This document shows positions 4,942 through 5,971 of a stretch of 5,971 bases of DNA, piece by piece; the stretch's first letter is position 1, and the number at the start of each line of letters is the position of its first letter. Location: assembly GCA_964416175.1 (NCBI GenBank), contig CAYQDF010000168.1, positions 1-5,971 on the forward strand, in the 5' to 3' direction. The notes under the pieces were generated by a model. That model worked only from the letters and a program-made list of their open reading frames with translations, did not search any database and was not told the origin of the DNA. The stretch comes from CAYQDF01 sp964416175 (lineage in GTDB: Bacteria > Chloroflexota > Anaerolineae > Anaerolineales > UBA4823). The translations under genes were made by a program, and so were the position numbers.

Positions 4942-5971
4942 TCAGACAGCCTGACCGTTGCGATTCCCCTCATTTTTCTCTAACGAACTGGTCCATAGAT
5001 TTTGCGCAAGCGAGCGATGTTCCGGATCGAACTCCCAATCGCGATGGTTTCGATGCGTTCGAGCTCTCCGCTCAACCTCCCCTGGCGGCGCGCTATACGC
5101 CGCGTTGCTGAACAGCCATTGGCGCAGGAGGTCCTCGCTCACGCCGAAAGGCCCGAGCATCTCCGCGGCGGCGCGCACCAGCAGCTCGCTGTAACGTCGG
5201 ATGTCCACTGCCGCAGGGTCCGGCGGCTGAGGCAGGTTCCAGGCGTAGACGCCGGGTTCGCCGCGTGTGTAGAGGAAGCGCACCCGCTCGCCCGGGCTGG
5301 TGGACTTGCCGATCGCCTGTAGCTGGGCCGCGGCGCGTGCCACCGGGGATGGCGTGCGGAACTCGCTCAGCTCCCGGCTGAGCTTCTGGGCTATCAGAAG
5401 CTGCTCCAGCGGCACTTTGCCCGCGCGCAGGGCAGCCAGCTTGCGGCGCAGCAGCGCCAGGATGCGGGGCAGCTGCCCGTTCACTGGCGCCTCGGCCGAG
5501 ACCCCGGTCAGCGCGGCCAGCACCTCCATTTGCATGCGGGTGATGAATGGCGGGGTGTCCCGGCGGCGGGCGGCGATGCCGCGTACTTTCACCGAGCCGT
5601 CCTGGAAGACGCCGAAGTAGCGGTTGGCGACCGGCACGCGCGCGTCCACGCGGGAGGGGAGAAAGGCCAACCAGCGGTAGATCCCCTCCAGCGCGACCGG
5701 CAGACCGGTGCGCTCGACAATCTCGTCGAGGAGGGGCTGGAAATCGGCCACCTCGCACTCCCCTCGATGCCCTGACTGGGGATCGCCTGGCAGGGAGACC
5801 CACATGCCGTCCACGTAGAGGTGCAGCACGGTAAAGCCGAGGTCCTCTGCGGCTTCTTTGGCGCGCAGCAAGGCCTCGCGGCCGTAGGCGGTGACTGCCT
5901 CGTGGGCCTCGATGCGCCCGAAGCGGGCGTTCTTGTTGAAGAGGTATCGTATGAAGTTCAGTATCAGACAT
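4942..5971 (-). CDS. Family-B DNA polymerase, C-terminal palm and thumb (PolB2-like; runs off right edge)
   Basis: The reverse strand is open from the window edge to TGA at 4944-4942, 342 visible residues. Near the edge RFGRIEAHEAVTAYGRE (visible residues 16-32) matches the stretch after motif B in family-B polymerases. LHLYVDGMWV (49-58) occupies motif C, normally YGDTDS: the second catalytic Asp is kept (Asp54), but Tyr52 replaces the first. Further on, ANRYFG (115-120) resembles the KKxY region and KVRGIAARRRD (128-138) the conserved xRGxxxxRRD element; a thumb-like helical tail follows. Upstream exonuclease and palm motifs are outside the window. Altered motif C is known in the archaeal PolB2 group, with sporadic bacterial relatives, where it was first read as inactivation though activity has been reported for one archaeal member; assignment here is an inference. 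A TTG at 5871 is internal, not the real start. Confidence 0.82.
   Translation of the reverse strand, partial: CLILNFIRYLFNKNARFGRIEAHEAVTAYGREALLRAKEAAEDLGFTVLHLYVDGMWVSLPGDPQSGHRGECEVADFQPLLDEIVERTGLPVALEGIYRWLAFLPSRVDARVPVANRYFGVFQDGSVKVRGIAARRRDTPPFITRMQMEVLAALTGVSAEAPVNGQLPRILALLRRKLAALRAGKVPLEQLLIAQKLSRELSEFRTPSPVARAAAQLQAIGKSTSPGERVRFLYTRGEPGVYAWNLPQPPDPAAVDIRRYSELLVRAAAEMLGPFGVSEDLLRQWLFSNAAYSAPPGEVERRARTHRNHRDWEFDPEHRSLAQNLWTSSLEKNEGNRNGQAV

Noticed and set aside
5093..5971. A 292-codon reverse-strand ORF starting with ATG at the right edge
   Set aside because: It overlaps the polymerase in another frame, is made mostly of Arg, Ala, Gly and Pro, and shows no family motif. The other frame carries continuous polymerase motifs.
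5880..5971. Possible frameshift near the right edge of the polymerase, because FIRYLFNKNARFG has one more residue than the usual FGYLG-type stretch
   Set aside because: The frame stays open and the other two frames hold stops or non-motif sequence; a one-residue insertion is enough to explain it.

Overview
The window is a GC-rich bacterial chromosomal segment with tightly packed genes on both strands. The gene mix is a GH3-family adenylating enzyme, a bacterial family-B DNA polymerase with an altered motif C, two FmdB-type zinc ribbons, a long CDF metal transporter and a lipoprotein of the DUF2807 (head GIN) type. It resembles what is seen in Chloroflexota, Anaerolineae in particular. That placement is an inference from gene content; there is no rRNA or other phylogenetic marker. 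I see no tRNA, rRNA, CRISPR array, insertion sequence or phage gene.

Layout from left to right. (1) Bases 1-917, minus strand: the N-terminal 305 residues of a GH3-family acyl-adenylating enzyme, running off the left edge, with a clear Shine-Dalgarno before a GTG start. (2) Bases 918-1217: a divergent intergenic region holding a promoter candidate for GH3, a near-perfect 16-bp palindrome, a second inverted repeat, and weak plus-strand -10 elements. (3) Bases 1218-1913, plus: a PlsC-type lysophospholipid acyltransferase. (4) Bases 1971-2189, plus: a small FmdB-family zinc ribbon whose ribosome site lies inside an inverted repeat. (5) Bases 2275-3723, plus: a 482-residue CDF cation transporter with three tandem cytoplasmic domains instead of one, apparently read from a nearly leaderless mRNA. 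(6) Bases 3747-4493, minus: a lipoprotein built of 18-20-residue SGxG repeats, convergent with the transporter. (7) Bases 4623-4856, minus: a second FmdB zinc ribbon. (8) Bases 4942-5971, minus: the C-terminal palm and thumb part of a family-B DNA polymerase, running off the right edge.

The genes do not form one obvious pathway. GH3 and PlsC are divergently transcribed and both belong to families acting on carboxylic or acyl substrates, which may be coincidence. The minus-strand block polymerase - fmdB - lipoprotein could be partly co-transcribed, but a hairpin followed by a T-run sits just before the lipoprotein gene. The most notable points are: the polymerase motif C with Tyr-Val-Asp-Gly in place of Asp-Thr-Asp-Ser (PolB2-like); the CDF transporter with triplicated C-terminal domain and a Ser at a normally metal-binding Asp; a strong intrinsic terminator for the minus strand inside the transporter gene; and the regular alternation of SGLG and SGGG in the lipoprotein.
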